From: an uncultured Acidimicrobiales bacterium
Lineage (GTDB): Bacteria; Actinomycetota; Acidimicrobiia; Acidimicrobiales; SHLQ01
Assembly: GCA_938038815.1 (NCBI GenBank)
Contig: CALHTF010000035.1
Span: forward strand, 1 to 64,000
Direction: 5' to 3'
Length of the DNA: 64,000 nt
Shown here: in pieces, positions 50,311 to 59,058 of the stretch
Layout: each line of letters starts with the position of its first letter
Position numbering within the stretch: the first letter of the stretch is position 1
The notes under the pieces: model-generated
Seen by the model: the letters and a program-made list of their open reading frames with translations, nothing else
Database searches by the model: none
Told to the model about the DNA's origin: nothing
Program-made: the position numbers and the translations under genes

Positions 50311-51222
50311 TTGAGCGAAGTTATTGGATTTGTTGGACTCGGCAACATGGGTGGCCCGATGGCCCGCCGCTTGGCGGCGGCCGGCTACGAAGTGCATGCG
50401 TTCGACATCAACGCCGACGCGCTTTCGGTGGCCGAAGCGGCCGGTGTTCACGCGGCGGCCAACGCCAACGAATGCGCCCGCAAGGCCGACCTGTTGATGA
50501 CCTCGCTCCCCCGCCCCGACCACGTGCAAGCGGTAATGGTCGATGGCGGAGCGCTGGGCGAACTGTCGGACGGAAACCTCTGGATCGACCTCACAACGAA
50601 CCGCAAAGAGTTCATCCTCGACCTGGCCAGCCAGGCACCCAAGGGCGTCCGCATTGTCGAATGCCCGGTAACCGGCGCGGTCGATGGGGCCCGCAACGGC
50701 AAGCTCACGCTGTTTGCCGGTGGCGACCAGAACGACCTCGATCGGGTCACCCCGGTGCTCGATCATCTCGGCCGAGTCATCCACTGCGGCGAGATCGGCA
50801 CCGGCAACGTCACCAAGCTTGTTACCAACCAACTGTGGTTTATCCACGCTGCCTCACTCGGCGAAGCCTTTGCCCTCGGCATGTCGAACGGCGTCGAACT
50901 CGACGTGTTATGGGACGCCATCAAGGACTCGGTTGGCGACAGTTTCGTCGCCCGCCACGACGCTCCATCGATCTTCGCCGGCCACTACGACCCGAGCTTT
51001 ACCCTTGACCTGTGTATGAAGGATCTCGGCCTCACGATGGAACTGGCCGGCAACGTCGGCACCGACCTGCCCCTCACCGAGCGGGCGTACGAGACCTTCG
51101 AACGGGCCACCGAACGCTTTGGCCCCGACGTCGGCGAGCTGCACGTGGCGAAGCGCATCGAGGACGACGCCGACCTGTCGTTCCGACTCGACGGCGACTG
51201 GGTCCCGCACTGGGAGAAATAA
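50311..51222 (+). CDS. 3-hydroxyisobutyrate dehydrogenase-like NAD(P)-dependent oxidoreductase
   Basis: A 303-residue beta-hydroxyacid dehydrogenase. The Rossmann loop is IGFVGLGNMGGPMARRLAAAG (first residues), CPVTGAVDGARNGKLTLFAGG is the substrate-binding motif, and GTGNVTKLVTNQL holds the catalytic Lys. The start is TTG, with GGAGAGAAG upstream. The C-terminal ~20 residues (FRLDGDWVPHWEK) are longer than usual. A 2OG-dioxygenase gene starts 10 nt after the stop, so both may work in one route for a hydroxy- or amino-acid. Confidence 0.88.
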   Translation: MSEVIGFVGLGNMGGPMARRLAAAGYEVHAFDINADALSVAEAAGVHAAANANECARKADLLMTSLPRPDHVQAVMVDGGALGELSDGNLWIDLTTNRKEFILDLASQAPKGVRIVECPVTGAVDGARNGKLTLFAGGDQNDLDRVTPVLDHLGRVIHCGEIGTGNVTKLVTNQLWFIHAASLGEAFALGMSNGVELDVLWDAIKDSVGDSFVARHDAPSIFAGHYDPSFTLDLCMKDLGLTMELAGNVGTDLPLTERAYETFERATERFGPDVGELHVAKRIEDDADLSFRLDGDWVPHWEK

Positions 51223-51232
51223 GGAACCTGCG

Positions 51233-52090
51233 ATGACCGAACTGCACGAGTTGGTCGATCTCGACCGCTACCCAATTCACCAACCCGAATCACCCCAGTA
51301 CCGCGCGACGGTCGAAGAAGTCCGAACGGGCCTTCGTTCGGTGGGCTGCGCGGTCATCAAAGATCTGGTAAGCCCCGAAGCGCTGGAAACCCTGGGCGCC
51401 GAAATCTGGGAGCGGAAACCAACCACCCACTTCTCCACCCAAGTCATCAACCCGTACTTCCACTTCCACCACAACCCGGACTGGCCCGACCAGCACCCGA
51501 TGAATACCTTCCTCGAACGGTCGAGCGGGTTCATCCCCGGCGACTCGTGGGAAGACACCACCGCCATGCGGTACATGTTCGAGCACCCGAACCTGACCCA
51601 GTTCTTAGCCGACTGCCTCGAGATCCCCGAACTGCACCCCTACGCCGACCCGCTGGCTGGTCTTACCGCCAACATCTTGGACCCCGGCCAGCAGTTCACC
51701 TGGCACTTCGACACCAACGAGTTTGCGGTGACCGTGTTGGTCGAAGAAGCCGACGAAGGAGGCCTGTTCGAATACGTCCCGGCCATCCGCAGCGATGGCG
51801 ACGAGGGATTCGATGCGATCCAGCACGTGCTCGAAGGGGGTCGAACCGGTGTGCACACTCTCGACCTGCGCCCCGGCGATATGCAGATCTTCCGCGGCCG
51901 GTATTCGCTCCACAGCGTCAGCCGGGTCGCCGCCGATTCAAAGCCTCGCCACGCGGCGATCTTTGCCTACACCGAACAGCCAAATGTGATCGGTCGGCTC
52001 GAGCGAACCGAGCAACTGTTCGGCCGGGTACTCCAAGCCCACATCGACGCCGAAGAAGAACGGGTCCGCAGCGACGCCCTGATTGACTAA
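51233..52090 (+). CDS. 2-oxoglutarate/Fe(II)-dependent oxygenase-like protein
   Basis: A 285-residue protein with a jelly-roll iron site: TWHFDTNEFAVTVL supplies HxD, GRYSLHSVSRV the distal His, and the Arg in KPRHAAIFAY may bind the 2-oxoglutarate carboxylate. These residues are all in order, so catalytic activity is likely; the substrate is unknown. Related actinobacterial proteins are annotated as HalD/ArpA-like oxygenases. AAGGAAC precedes the ATG at 51233; longer in-frame alternatives overlap the previous gene. It is the second gene of a pair with the dehydrogenase upstream. Confidence 0.82.
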   Translation: MTELHELVDLDRYPIHQPESPQYRATVEEVRTGLRSVGCAVIKDLVSPEALETLGAEIWERKPTTHFSTQVINPYFHFHHNPDWPDQHPMNTFLERSSGFIPGDSWEDTTAMRYMFEHPNLTQFLADCLEIPELHPYADPLAGLTANILDPGQQFTWHFDTNEFAVTVLVEEADEGGLFEYVPAIRSDGDEGFDAIQHVLEGGRTGVHTLDLRPGDMQIFRGRYSLHSVSRVAADSKPRHAAIFAYTEQPNVIGRLERTEQLFGRVLQAHIDAEEERVRSDALID

Positions 52091-52130
52091 GGCGTCCGCG
52101 GCCCGTCCGGTGGAATTGCCATCGCTCACC

Positions 52131-52159
52131 TGTTGCGGTCGAATAGAGCCACCGCAACA
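52131..52159. promoter_or_regulatory. Inverted repeat upstream of an enoyl-CoA hydratase gene
   Basis: TGTTGCGGT (52131-52139) and ACCGCAACA (52151-52159) are perfect 9-bp arms, 11 nt apart, ending 15 nt before the start. It could be a TetR-type operator or, being 40 bp after the previous stop, a terminator-like hairpin without T-tract. Confidence 0.5.
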
Positions 52160-52174
52160 ACTCGAGGAACACAC

Positions 52175-52990
52175 ATGAGCGACCGGGTAGCAATTTCCAT
52201 CAACGACGGCGTGGCCGAGGTTCGCCTCACTCGACCCGACAAGATGAATGCTCTCGATGGCGCCATGTTCAAAGCGATCGCCGACGCTGGCGAATCGCTC
52301 AAGACCGAATCGGGCGTGCGCGCCGTGGTGTTGTCGGCCGAAGGGCGATCGTTCTGTGCCGGCCTCGACTTCAGCGGCTTCCAAGCCATGGCTGCGGGCC
52401 CCGGCGACACCAGCGAAGGCGGCGAAACCAACACGTCGATCTCGGCTACCAACGGCGGCATCACCCACCTCGCGCAGCAGATCTGTTGGGTGTGGCAAGA
52501 ACTTGAGATGCCCGTTATCGCCGCCGTGCACGGCGTGGCGTTTGGCGGTGGACTGCAGCTGGCGCTCGGCGCCGACATCCGGATCGTGGCCCCCGACGTA
52601 CGCCTGTCGGTGATGGAGATTCGCTGGGGTATCAGCCCCGATATGACCGCCACCCAAGCGCTCCCCCGGTTGATTGGGGTCGACCGGGCAAAGGAACTCA
52701 CCTGGACCGGACGCGAGGTCAACGGCGAAGAAGCGGTGCGCATCGGGCTCGCCACCCGTATGGCCGATGACCCTCGCGAAGAAGCCATGACATTGGCGCA
52801 CGAGATTGCCGGCAAGAACCCCCACGCCATCCGCGGGTCCAAGCACCTCATCAACTTGGCCGCCGAGATCGATTGGGCAAAGGGATTCGCCGAGGAACGT
52901 CGGGTGATCGGCGGGTTGATCGGTTCGCCAAACCAAGCCGAAGCGGTCACCGCGTACTTCGAAAAGCGCGACCCAAAATTTGCTGACTAA
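52175..52990 (+). CDS. Crotonase/enoyl-CoA hydratase family protein
   Basis: A 271-residue crotonase-fold protein. FCAGLDFSGFQAMA is the first oxyanion-hole loop and AAVHGVAFGGGLQLALGADIRIVAP the second. The region DVRLSVMEIRWGISPDMTATQALPRLIG carries Glu at MEIRWG, and Asp in PDMTA where hydratases have the second Glu; this pattern is common in dienoyl-CoA-isomerase-like members. GAGGAAC lies 5 nt before the ATG at 52175; an earlier in-frame ATG at 52133 would include the inverted repeat and is rejected. It stands alone between the oxygenase and GNAT genes. Confidence 0.88.
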   Translation: MSDRVAISINDGVAEVRLTRPDKMNALDGAMFKAIADAGESLKTESGVRAVVLSAEGRSFCAGLDFSGFQAMAAGPGDTSEGGETNTSISATNGGITHLAQQICWVWQELEMPVIAAVHGVAFGGGLQLALGADIRIVAPDVRLSVMEIRWGISPDMTATQALPRLIGVDRAKELTWTGREVNGEEAVRIGLATRMADDPREEAMTLAHEIAGKNPHAIRGSKHLINLAAEIDWAKGFAEERRVIGGLIGSPNQAEAVTAYFEKRDPKFAD

Positions 52991-53019
52991 TCGGCGATCA
53001 CATCCTTTACCCTGACGGG

Positions 53020-53745
53020 GTGCACGAATCGATAGCCCAGAACGAATTCGGTCAGCCCATCGGACCCAGCCTCGACGGCTGGACGGCACCGGCCATGCCA
53101 CCTTGGAAGCCCTTGGTTGGCACCTATGTCCGGCTCGAACCCATGCACCGCGCCCAACATGCGGTGCCGTTGTTCCATACCTTTAAGCGGGCACCCGAAG
53201 ACCTTTGGACCTACCTGCCCTATGGCCCGTTTCTCGACGCCGCCGAACTTGGCCAGACCATCGACTACATGGCGGCCGAATCGGTCGAGGGCATCCCCGA
53301 CTTCCAGTTGTACGCCGTGGTGGTCGACGAAGTGGTCTTGGGGTTCTTGTCGTACCTGCGGATTGCCCCGAGAGCCGGCTCGATCGAGATCGGCGCCATC
53401 ACCTTCTCGCCGCAACTCCAACGCACGACCGCGGCGAGCGAAGCGTTGTTCTTGATGATCAAAAACTCCTTCGACCTCGGTTACCGCCGCTGCGAATGGA
53501 AATGCGATCACCTCAACGCACCCTCGAGAGCGGCCGCCGAACGGTACGGATTCAGCTACGAAGGCCTGTTTCGCAAGGCCACCCACTACAAAGGTCGCAG
53601 CCGTGACACCGCGTGGTACGCGATCACCGACGACCAATGGCCAGTTATCGGAGCCGCCTTTGAGGCGTGGCTCAACCCGGAGAACTTCGACGCCGACGGC
53701 CAACAGAAGGTACGACTCGAAGACATCAGGTCTACCCTCGCCTAA
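53020..53745 (+). CDS. GNAT-family (RimJ/RimL-type) N-acetyltransferase
   Basis: A 241-residue acetyltransferase. YVRLEPMHRAQHAVPLF, the beta4 strand with SIEIGAITFSPQLQRT, the acetyl-CoA loop around TAASEALFLMIKNSFDLGYRRCEWKCDHLNAPSRAAAERYGFSYEGLFR, which is diagnostic for RimJ/RimL relatives. The target (protein N-terminus, amino compound) is unknown. The GTG start has TACCCT (53008-53013) 6 nt upstream. The next gene begins at the base right after the stop. Confidence 0.9.
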   Translation: MHESIAQNEFGQPIGPSLDGWTAPAMPPWKPLVGTYVRLEPMHRAQHAVPLFHTFKRAPEDLWTYLPYGPFLDAAELGQTIDYMAAESVEGIPDFQLYAVVVDEVVLGFLSYLRIAPRAGSIEIGAITFSPQLQRTTAASEALFLMIKNSFDLGYRRCEWKCDHLNAPSRAAAERYGFSYEGLFRKATHYKGRSRDTAWYAITDDQWPVIGAAFEAWLNPENFDADGQQKVRLEDIRSTLA

Positions 53746-54597
53746 GTGGACTGGCTCGAACCCGAAGAGATTGCGAGCGCCGAGGTCGACGAACGTTCAG
53801 CGGTTGTCGAGTCGGGCAGCCGCGGTCGCTCGGTAGCGCTGGCGACCATCGCCGCGACGGCGGTCGCCATTGTTGTGGTGGTCGGGTTCACCAACCAGGA
53901 CCCTGCCGAACCCGAGACGACCGCGCCGACGACGACCGCGCCGCCACCCACGACGGTTCCCCCGCCCACATCCACAACCACCTCACCGCCCCCGGTGCGC
54001 GACCCCTTTCCCGGCGAGGCATCGTTTCTCACCGGACAACCCATTGGGCTGCTCGTGTTCTTCGAACCGTCAACTTCGGACACCGACATCGTGTCGTTTC
54101 TCGAAATGGCCGAAAGCACACCATTGGTCGACCAGCTCACCGTCGAGTCCAGCAACGACGACTACGGCGTCCGCACCGCCGTCACCATGGCGCTTCAGGA
54201 CAACGCCACGTCTACCGATGTGGTCGACCTGACCATCCGGTTCGAGAACCAACCAGGCGTCGAGGTGGTGTGGCCTCTGGTGGCGGACCCCGAAATTCGC
54301 GTGTGGGTCGATCCCTCGGTATCGCCGAGCGATCTTTCCGACATCAGCGATTTCATCGCCGAACAACCAGCGGTGCTGTCGCAAAGCGTGCTCAACCAAG
54401 AGGACACGTTCGCTGAGTTTCAAGGCCTGTTCGCCAACAACGAAGCCCTGGCCAGCGAGGTGGCGATCGACGATCTCCCGTTTGCGATCGTGATGACGGT
54501 CGACCGGTACACCGCCCAGGCCGACACCCAAGGGCTAATCGCCGCGCTCGAGCAGTTGCCCGGGGTACGCCATGTCGCCCAGCGTTCCCCGAACTAA
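53746..54597 (+). CDS. Membrane-anchored protein with FtsX-ectodomain-like domain
   Basis: A 283-residue protein: cytoplasmic ~28 residues, one membrane segment (VALATIAATAVAIVVVVGF), a Thr/Pro linker, and an extracytoplasmic part. Residues ~185-280 look like the FtsX extracellular domain: EIRVWVDPSVSPSDLSDISDF, LNQEDTFAEFQGLFANNEAL, LPFAIVMTVD, ALEQLPGVRHV. The preceding segment (LLVFFEPSTSDTDIVSFLEMAE) may be a diverged second copy. No FtsX permease follows. FtsX uses this domain to dock cell-wall hydrolases, so a hydrolase-binding role is a reasonable guess. GTG start; TACCCT at 53733-53738 is 7 nt upstream. Confidence 0.7.
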   Translation: MDWLEPEEIASAEVDERSAVVESGSRGRSVALATIAATAVAIVVVVGFTNQDPAEPETTAPTTTAPPPTTVPPPTSTTTSPPPVRDPFPGEASFLTGQPIGLLVFFEPSTSDTDIVSFLEMAESTPLVDQLTVESSNDDYGVRTAVTMALQDNATSTDVVDLTIRFENQPGVEVVWPLVADPEIRVWVDPSVSPSDLSDISDFIAEQPAVLSQSVLNQEDTFAEFQGLFANNEALASEVAIDDLPFAIVMTVDRYTAQADTQGLIAALEQLPGVRHVAQRSPN

Positions 54598-54601
54598 CGG
54601 G

Positions 54602-56257
54602 TCACGCCGAGTGCTGGTGCCAGGGCACCTCTTCGGGCGGCAGTAGCTCGTTGCCCAAGATGATGTCGGCGGCCTTCTCGGCGATCATCATCACGGGGGC
54701 GTAGATATTGCCGTTGGTCACGCTCGGCATCACCGATGCATCGACCACGCTGAGGTTCTCGGTGCCGTACACGCCCATGGTGTCGGGGTTCACGACCGAC
54801 ATGGCGTCGGTGCCCATCTTGGCGGTGCACGACGGATGCAACGCGGTTTCACCTTCGTCGCGAACCCAGTCGAGGATCTCGTCGTCGGTGGCCACCTCGG
54901 GCCCGGGCGAGATCTCGCCGTCGTTGTATTTGTCGAACGCTGGCTGGTTCAAGATGTTGCGCGCGTGGGTGATGGCCTCGACCCACTCTTGTTGGTCTTC
55001 GGGGGTCGATAGGTAGTTGAACTTCAACTCGGGCTTGTCGTACGGGTTCTTTGACTTGATCCGAACCGTGCCGCGACTGTTGGAGAACATCGGCCCGACG
55101 TGCACCTGGTAGCCGTGGCCGCCTTCGGGCATCGAGCCGTCGTAACGGATGGCGATCGGCAGGAAGTGAAACATCAGGTTCGGCCATTTCACTTTGTCGT
55201 TGCTACGGATGAAACCACCGGCCTCAAAGTGACTCGTTGCTGCTGGGCCTTTACGGAACAACCACTGCAACCCAATAAACGGGCGTCGCCAGGTGGCGTT
55301 ATACGGCGACATCGATACCGGTTCTTTGCACGAGTACTGCACGTAGACCTCGAGATGGTCCTGCATGTTCTCGCCAACGCCCGGAAGGTCCGACACGACG
55401 TCGATGCCGTGTTCGCCAAGCAGATCAGCGGGGCCGACTCCCGACAGTTGAAGGAGCTGCGGGGTGTTGATCGCTCCGCCGCACACGATCACGTGGTTGG
55501 CGTGAACGGTCTGGCCTTTGCGCCCTGGCTGATCGAACCGAACCCCAACCGCCTTGTTCCCCTCGAAGAGAATCTTGGTCGTGTGGGCCATCGTCTTGAG
55601 CGACAGATTGGCTCGCTTGAGCGCCGGGTGCAGATACCCGCGGGCCGCCGAGATACGGCGCCCCCGGTGCCGGTTGCCGTCGAAGGCGGCAAAGCCTTCT
55701 TGGCGCACGCCGTTGACGTCGTCGGTCAGCGGATGGCCGGCCTGCTGTACAGCTTCGAAGAACGCTTTGAACAACGGACTCTTCGCCGGACCCCGCTCCA
55801 TGATGAGCGGGCCGTCGCCGCCGCGATACTCATCCGCGCCATGCAGGCAGGTTTCCATGCGCTTGAAGTACGGCAGGTTGTGGGCGAAGTCCCAGCCGTC
55901 GAGGCCAGGGTTCTCTTCTTTCCAGCGTTCGTAGTCCATAGGGTTGCCGCGTTGGAAGATCATGCCGTTGATCGAACTCGATCCGCCGACCACCTTGCCG
56001 CGGGCGTGATACACCTTGCGGCCCTTCATGTGCGGCTCGGGTTCGGACTCGTACTTCCAGTCGTACAGGCGGCTGCCGATCGGAAAGGCGAGGGCGGCTG
56101 GCATATGGATAAAGACGTCCCACTTCCAGTCCATGCGGCCGGCCTCGAGCACGAGCACTTTGTTGCCGGGGTCGACGCTGAGCCGGTTGGCGAGCGCGCA
56201 ACCGGCCGATCCGCCGCCGACGATGACGTAGTCGTAGCTACCTGCCGAGTAATCCAT
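54602..56257 (-). CDS. betA: GMC oxidoreductase, choline dehydrogenase type
   Basis: A 551-residue FAD enzyme that oxidises choline to betaine aldehyde (possibly on to glycine betaine). The dinucleotide motif is [62 protein letters not shown] and [13 protein letters not shown] are characteristic of BetA, and [10 protein letters not shown] carries the active-site His. [21 protein letters not shown] is the C-terminal signature. The ATG at 56257 has TAGCGT 8 nt upstream. It is divergent from fhs; the operator at 56327-56345 lies between them. Another alcohol substrate cannot be excluded. Confidence 0.85.
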   Translation of the reverse strand: MDYSAGSYDYVIVGGGSAGCALANRLSVDPGNKVLVLEAGRMDWKWDVFIHMPAALAFPIGSRLYDWKYESEPEPHMKGRKVYHARGKVVGGSSSINGMIFQRGNPMDYERWKEENPGLDGWDFAHNLPYFKRMETCLHGADEYRGGDGPLIMERGPAKSPLFKAFFEAVQQAGHPLTDDVNGVRQEGFAAFDGNRHRGRRISAARGYLHPALKRANLSLKTMAHTTKILFEGNKAVGVRFDQPGRKGQTVHANHVIVCGGAINTPQLLQLSGVGPADLLGEHGIDVVSDLPGVGENMQDHLEVYVQYSCKEPVSMSPYNATWRRPFIGLQWLFRKGPAATSHFEAGGFIRSNDKVKWPNLMFHFLPIAIRYDGSMPEGGHGYQVHVGPMFSNSRGTVRIKSKNPYDKPELKFNYLSTPEDQQEWVEAITHARNILNQPAFDKYNDGEISPGPEVATDDEILDWVRDEGETALHPSCTAKMGTDAMSVVNPDTMGVYGTENLSVVDASVMPSVTNGNIYAPVMMIAEKAADIILGNELLPPEEVPWHQHSA

Positions 56258-56326
56258 AGCCAGCAACGCTACAGCTTCTTGGTCCAGGTTTTTGCGGCCG
56301 CCGTCCCGTGACCAACGACTCACTTG

Positions 56327-56345
56327 CTTCCCGCATTACGGGAAG
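56327..56345. promoter_or_regulatory. Inverted-repeat operator, site 2 (betA-fhs spacer)
   Basis: CTTCCCG (56327-56333) and CGGGAAG (56339-56345) are perfect 7-bp arms around CATTA. The core shares 14 of 17 bases with site 1 at 37471-37487, including the asymmetric CAwTA spacer. The centre is ~50 bp before the fhs start and ~80 bp before the betA start. Confidence 0.7.
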
Positions 56346-56385
56346 GGGCTAGCCACGAAGCGGGAAGAGGTATAGGGTTCGGACT

Positions 56386-58083
56386 ATGGCATTTCCATCT
56401 GATCTAGAGATCGCACGCGGCGCCGAACTGCGCCCCCTGACCGATATCGCAGCCGAGGCTGGGATCCCTGCGGAACACCTTGAACCTTACGGTTCGGGCG
56501 CGGCGAAAATCTCTCTGGACGCCATCGACGCCATGGCCGATCGCCCCAAGGCGGCCTACGTTGTGGTGTCGGCCATCACCCCCACGCCGCTCGGCGAAGG
56601 CAAGACCACCACCACCGTCGGCTTGGGCCAAGCGTTCAAGCACATCAACAAAACCGCCACCATCGCGGTTCGTCAGCCGTCGATGGGCCCGACCTTTGGT
56701 ATCAAAGGCGGCGCCGCTGGTGGCGGGTACAGCCAGATCGTTCCGATGGAGCTGCTCAACCTTCACCTCACCGGCGACATGCACGCCGTAACCGCCGCCC
56801 ACAACATGTGCTCGGCCATGCTCGACGCCCACCTGTTCCACGGCAACGAACTCGGCCTCGACATGAACGCCATCACCTGGCGCCGGGTCCTCGACGTGAA
56901 CGACCGGGCCCTGCGCAACACCGTGATCGGCCTCGGTGGCCGCCTCGACGGCGTGCCTCGCCAAACCGGTTTCGATATCACCGCAGCGTCTGAAGTAATG
57001 GCTGCCCTTGCGCTGGCCACCGACCTGCTCGACCTGCGAGCCCGCCTCGGCAAGATCGTGGTCGGCTACACCAAGGACGGCACACCGGTTACCGCCGAAG
57101 AACTCAAGGTCGCCGGCTCGATGGCGGTCATCTTGATGGACGCCATCAAGCCCAACCTGATGCAGACCCTCGAGGGCACTCCGGCACTGGTTCACACCGG
57201 ACCGTTCGGCAACATCGCCACCGGCAACAGCTCGATCGTCGCCGACCGGGTAGGAATTCACACCGGCGACTTCCTCATCACTGAAGCCGGCTTCGGCGCC
57301 GACATGGGCGCCGAGCGGTTCTTCAACATCAAGTGCCGCTACTCGGGCATCGCCCCCGACGCCGCAGTGCTCGTCGCCACGGTTCGAGGCCTCAAGGCCC
57401 ACTCGGGCAACCACAAGATCGTCGCTGGTAAGCCACTGCCCGAAGACCTCCTCAAAGCCAATCCCGACGAGGTCCACCAAGGCGGCGACAACCTGCGCAA
57501 GCAGCTCGAAAACATGAAGGTCCATGGCGTTACCCCGGTGGTTGCCATCAACGCCTTCCCCGAAGACCACGCCGAAGACCTCGATGCCATTCGTGAGATC
57601 GCCGACGAGTACGGCGCCCGTTCGGCTCTCGCCACTCACTTCGCCGACGGTGGCGCCGGTGCGGCAACCCTGGCCGAAGCGGTTAGCGAAGCCGCGCAGG
57701 AGGAGAGCAACTTTAAGGTGCTCTACGAAGACGACATCCCGCTGCGCGACAAGATTCACGCTGTGGCCACCAAGGTGTACGGCGCCGACGATGTCGAATA
57801 CTCCGCTCAAGCCAACCGCGAACTCGACCGCTACGAAGCAGCCGGCTTTGGCAACCTTCCGGTCTGCATCGCCAAAACTCACCTGTCGATCTCGTCTGAC
57901 CCCAAGCTCAAGGGCGCCCCGACGGGCTGGACCTTGCCGGTCCGCGAAGTGCGGGCCTCGGTCGGCGCCGGCTTCGTGTACCCACTGTGCGGCGACATGC
58001 GCACCATGCCCGGTCTCGGCAAGATTCCGGCGGCCGCCGGAATCGATCTTGACGAAAACGGCCAGATCGTCGGCCTGAGCTAA
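56386..58083 (+). CDS. fhs: Formate--tetrahydrofolate ligase
   Basis: A 565-residue enzyme interconverting formate + THF + ATP with 10-formyl-THF. ITPTPLGEGKTTTTVGLGQAF is the nucleotide loop (about 62-82), RQPSMGPTFGIKGGAAGGGYSQ the second signature, and ENMKVHGVTPVVAINAFPEDH is conserved. In a demethylating cell it runs toward formate and makes ATP. The ATG has TAGGGT at 56373-56378, 7 nt upstream, and no Shine-Dalgarno, so the mRNA is probably leaderless. It is followed by the metF-like gene after 50 bp, and the operator site 2 is upstream. Confidence 0.97.
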   Translation: MAFPSDLEIARGAELRPLTDIAAEAGIPAEHLEPYGSGAAKISLDAIDAMADRPKAAYVVVSAITPTPLGEGKTTTTVGLGQAFKHINKTATIAVRQPSMGPTFGIKGGAAGGGYSQIVPMELLNLHLTGDMHAVTAAHNMCSAMLDAHLFHGNELGLDMNAITWRRVLDVNDRALRNTVIGLGGRLDGVPRQTGFDITAASEVMAALALATDLLDLRARLGKIVVGYTKDGTPVTAEELKVAGSMAVILMDAIKPNLMQTLEGTPALVHTGPFGNIATGNSSIVADRVGIHTGDFLITEAGFGADMGAERFFNIKCRYSGIAPDAAVLVATVRGLKAHSGNHKIVAGKPLPEDLLKANPDEVHQGGDNLRKQLENMKVHGVTPVVAINAFPEDHAEDLDAIREIADEYGARSALATHFADGGAGAATLAEAVSEAAQEESNFKVLYEDDIPLRDKIHAVATKVYGADDVEYSAQANRELDRYEAAGFGNLPVCIAKTHLSISSDPKLKGAPTGWTLPVREVRASVGAGFVYPLCGDMRTMPGLGKIPAAAGIDLDENGQIVGLS

Positions 58084-58133
58084 CGCTCGGCACCCAACCA
58101 GTCGATAACCCACTAGAGAAGCGAGGCTGAACA

Positions 58134-59012
58134 ATGGCGTTCAAGCTGAAGAAAGCAACCACAAACGAAACCGAGACCGTTCGGACTCACCGACTCAACC
58201 TCATCCGCGACCTCACCTTTGAGGTCGTGCCGATGAAGAGCCTCGACGATGCCATCGCGGCGCTGCCGGCCAACGCGCCGGTATCGGTAACCGCGTCGCC
58301 GGCCAAGACCCTCGAAGACACCATCGAGATCAGTCAAGGTCTGGCCGCAAGTGGCCATCATCCGATCCCTCACATTTCGGCTCGTATGGTCCGCGACGGC
58401 GATCACCTCGACCAGCTCATTACGGGCTGGCGTTCGGTAGACATCGACCGGGTCTTTTTGGTCGGCGGCGACGCCGAACAACCCGGCGAATTCGCTGACG
58501 CAGTCGTCCTCCTCGAGGCGCTTCTCGAGCGAGACCACGGGTTGAACACCATCGGTGTCACCGCCTACCCCGATGGCCACTCGTTTATCTCCGACCACGA
58601 CCTGCGGGTCGCGCTCGACGCCAAGCAGCGCATGCTGGTCGAGGCGGGCGTTGCCGGTTACGCCAGCACCCAGATGTGCTTCGACCCAGACCTCATCGCT
58701 AGCTGGCTACGGGCCGAACGAGCCGCCGGGCTCACCCTCCCGATCCACCTCGGGCTCCCCGGCGTGGTCGACAAGGCCCGGCTGATGAAGATGGGTGTGC
58801 GCCTCGGCATCGGCCAGTCGCTCAGCTACCTGAAAAAGAACAAGTCGGCGGTCGCCAAGATGATGACCAGCACCAGCTACGACCCCAACGACCTGCTGAT
58901 TCCGCTGGGCCAAGACCTGCTCGACCTCAACATCGAGGGTCTGCACATGTTCACGTTCAACAACGTGGCGGCCACGAACCAGTGGCGCGAAACCACCGTC
59001 GCCGAGGGGTAA
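58134..59012 (+). CDS. metF: Methylenetetrahydrofolate reductase family protein
   Basis: A 292-residue TIM-barrel protein of the MTHFR family. The key Glu is in LTFEVVPMKS (FEFFPP in E. coli), HPIPHISARMV contacts the flavin/folate, VFLVGGDAEQPG holds the Asp, and GVTAYPDGH, YASTQMCFDPDLI and IHLGLPG follow in the family order. It would interconvert methyl- and methylene-THF; beside fhs and with the corrinoid operon it probably oxidises methyl-THF. GAGGC 8 nt upstream of the ATG. No folD gene is in the window. Confidence 0.88.
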   Translation: MAFKLKKATTNETETVRTHRLNLIRDLTFEVVPMKSLDDAIAALPANAPVSVTASPAKTLEDTIEISQGLAASGHHPIPHISARMVRDGDHLDQLITGWRSVDIDRVFLVGGDAEQPGEFADAVVLLEALLERDHGLNTIGVTAYPDGHSFISDHDLRVALDAKQRMLVEAGVAGYASTQMCFDPDLIASWLRAERAAGLTLPIHLGLPGVVDKARLMKMGVRLGIGQSLSYLKKNKSAVAKMMTSTSYDPNDLLIPLGQDLLDLNIEGLHMFTFNNVAATNQWRETTVAEG

Positions 59013-59058
59013 CCCAACCGGTCTTGCGCTTTTAGACCAACCACCTACTCTGTTCGCT

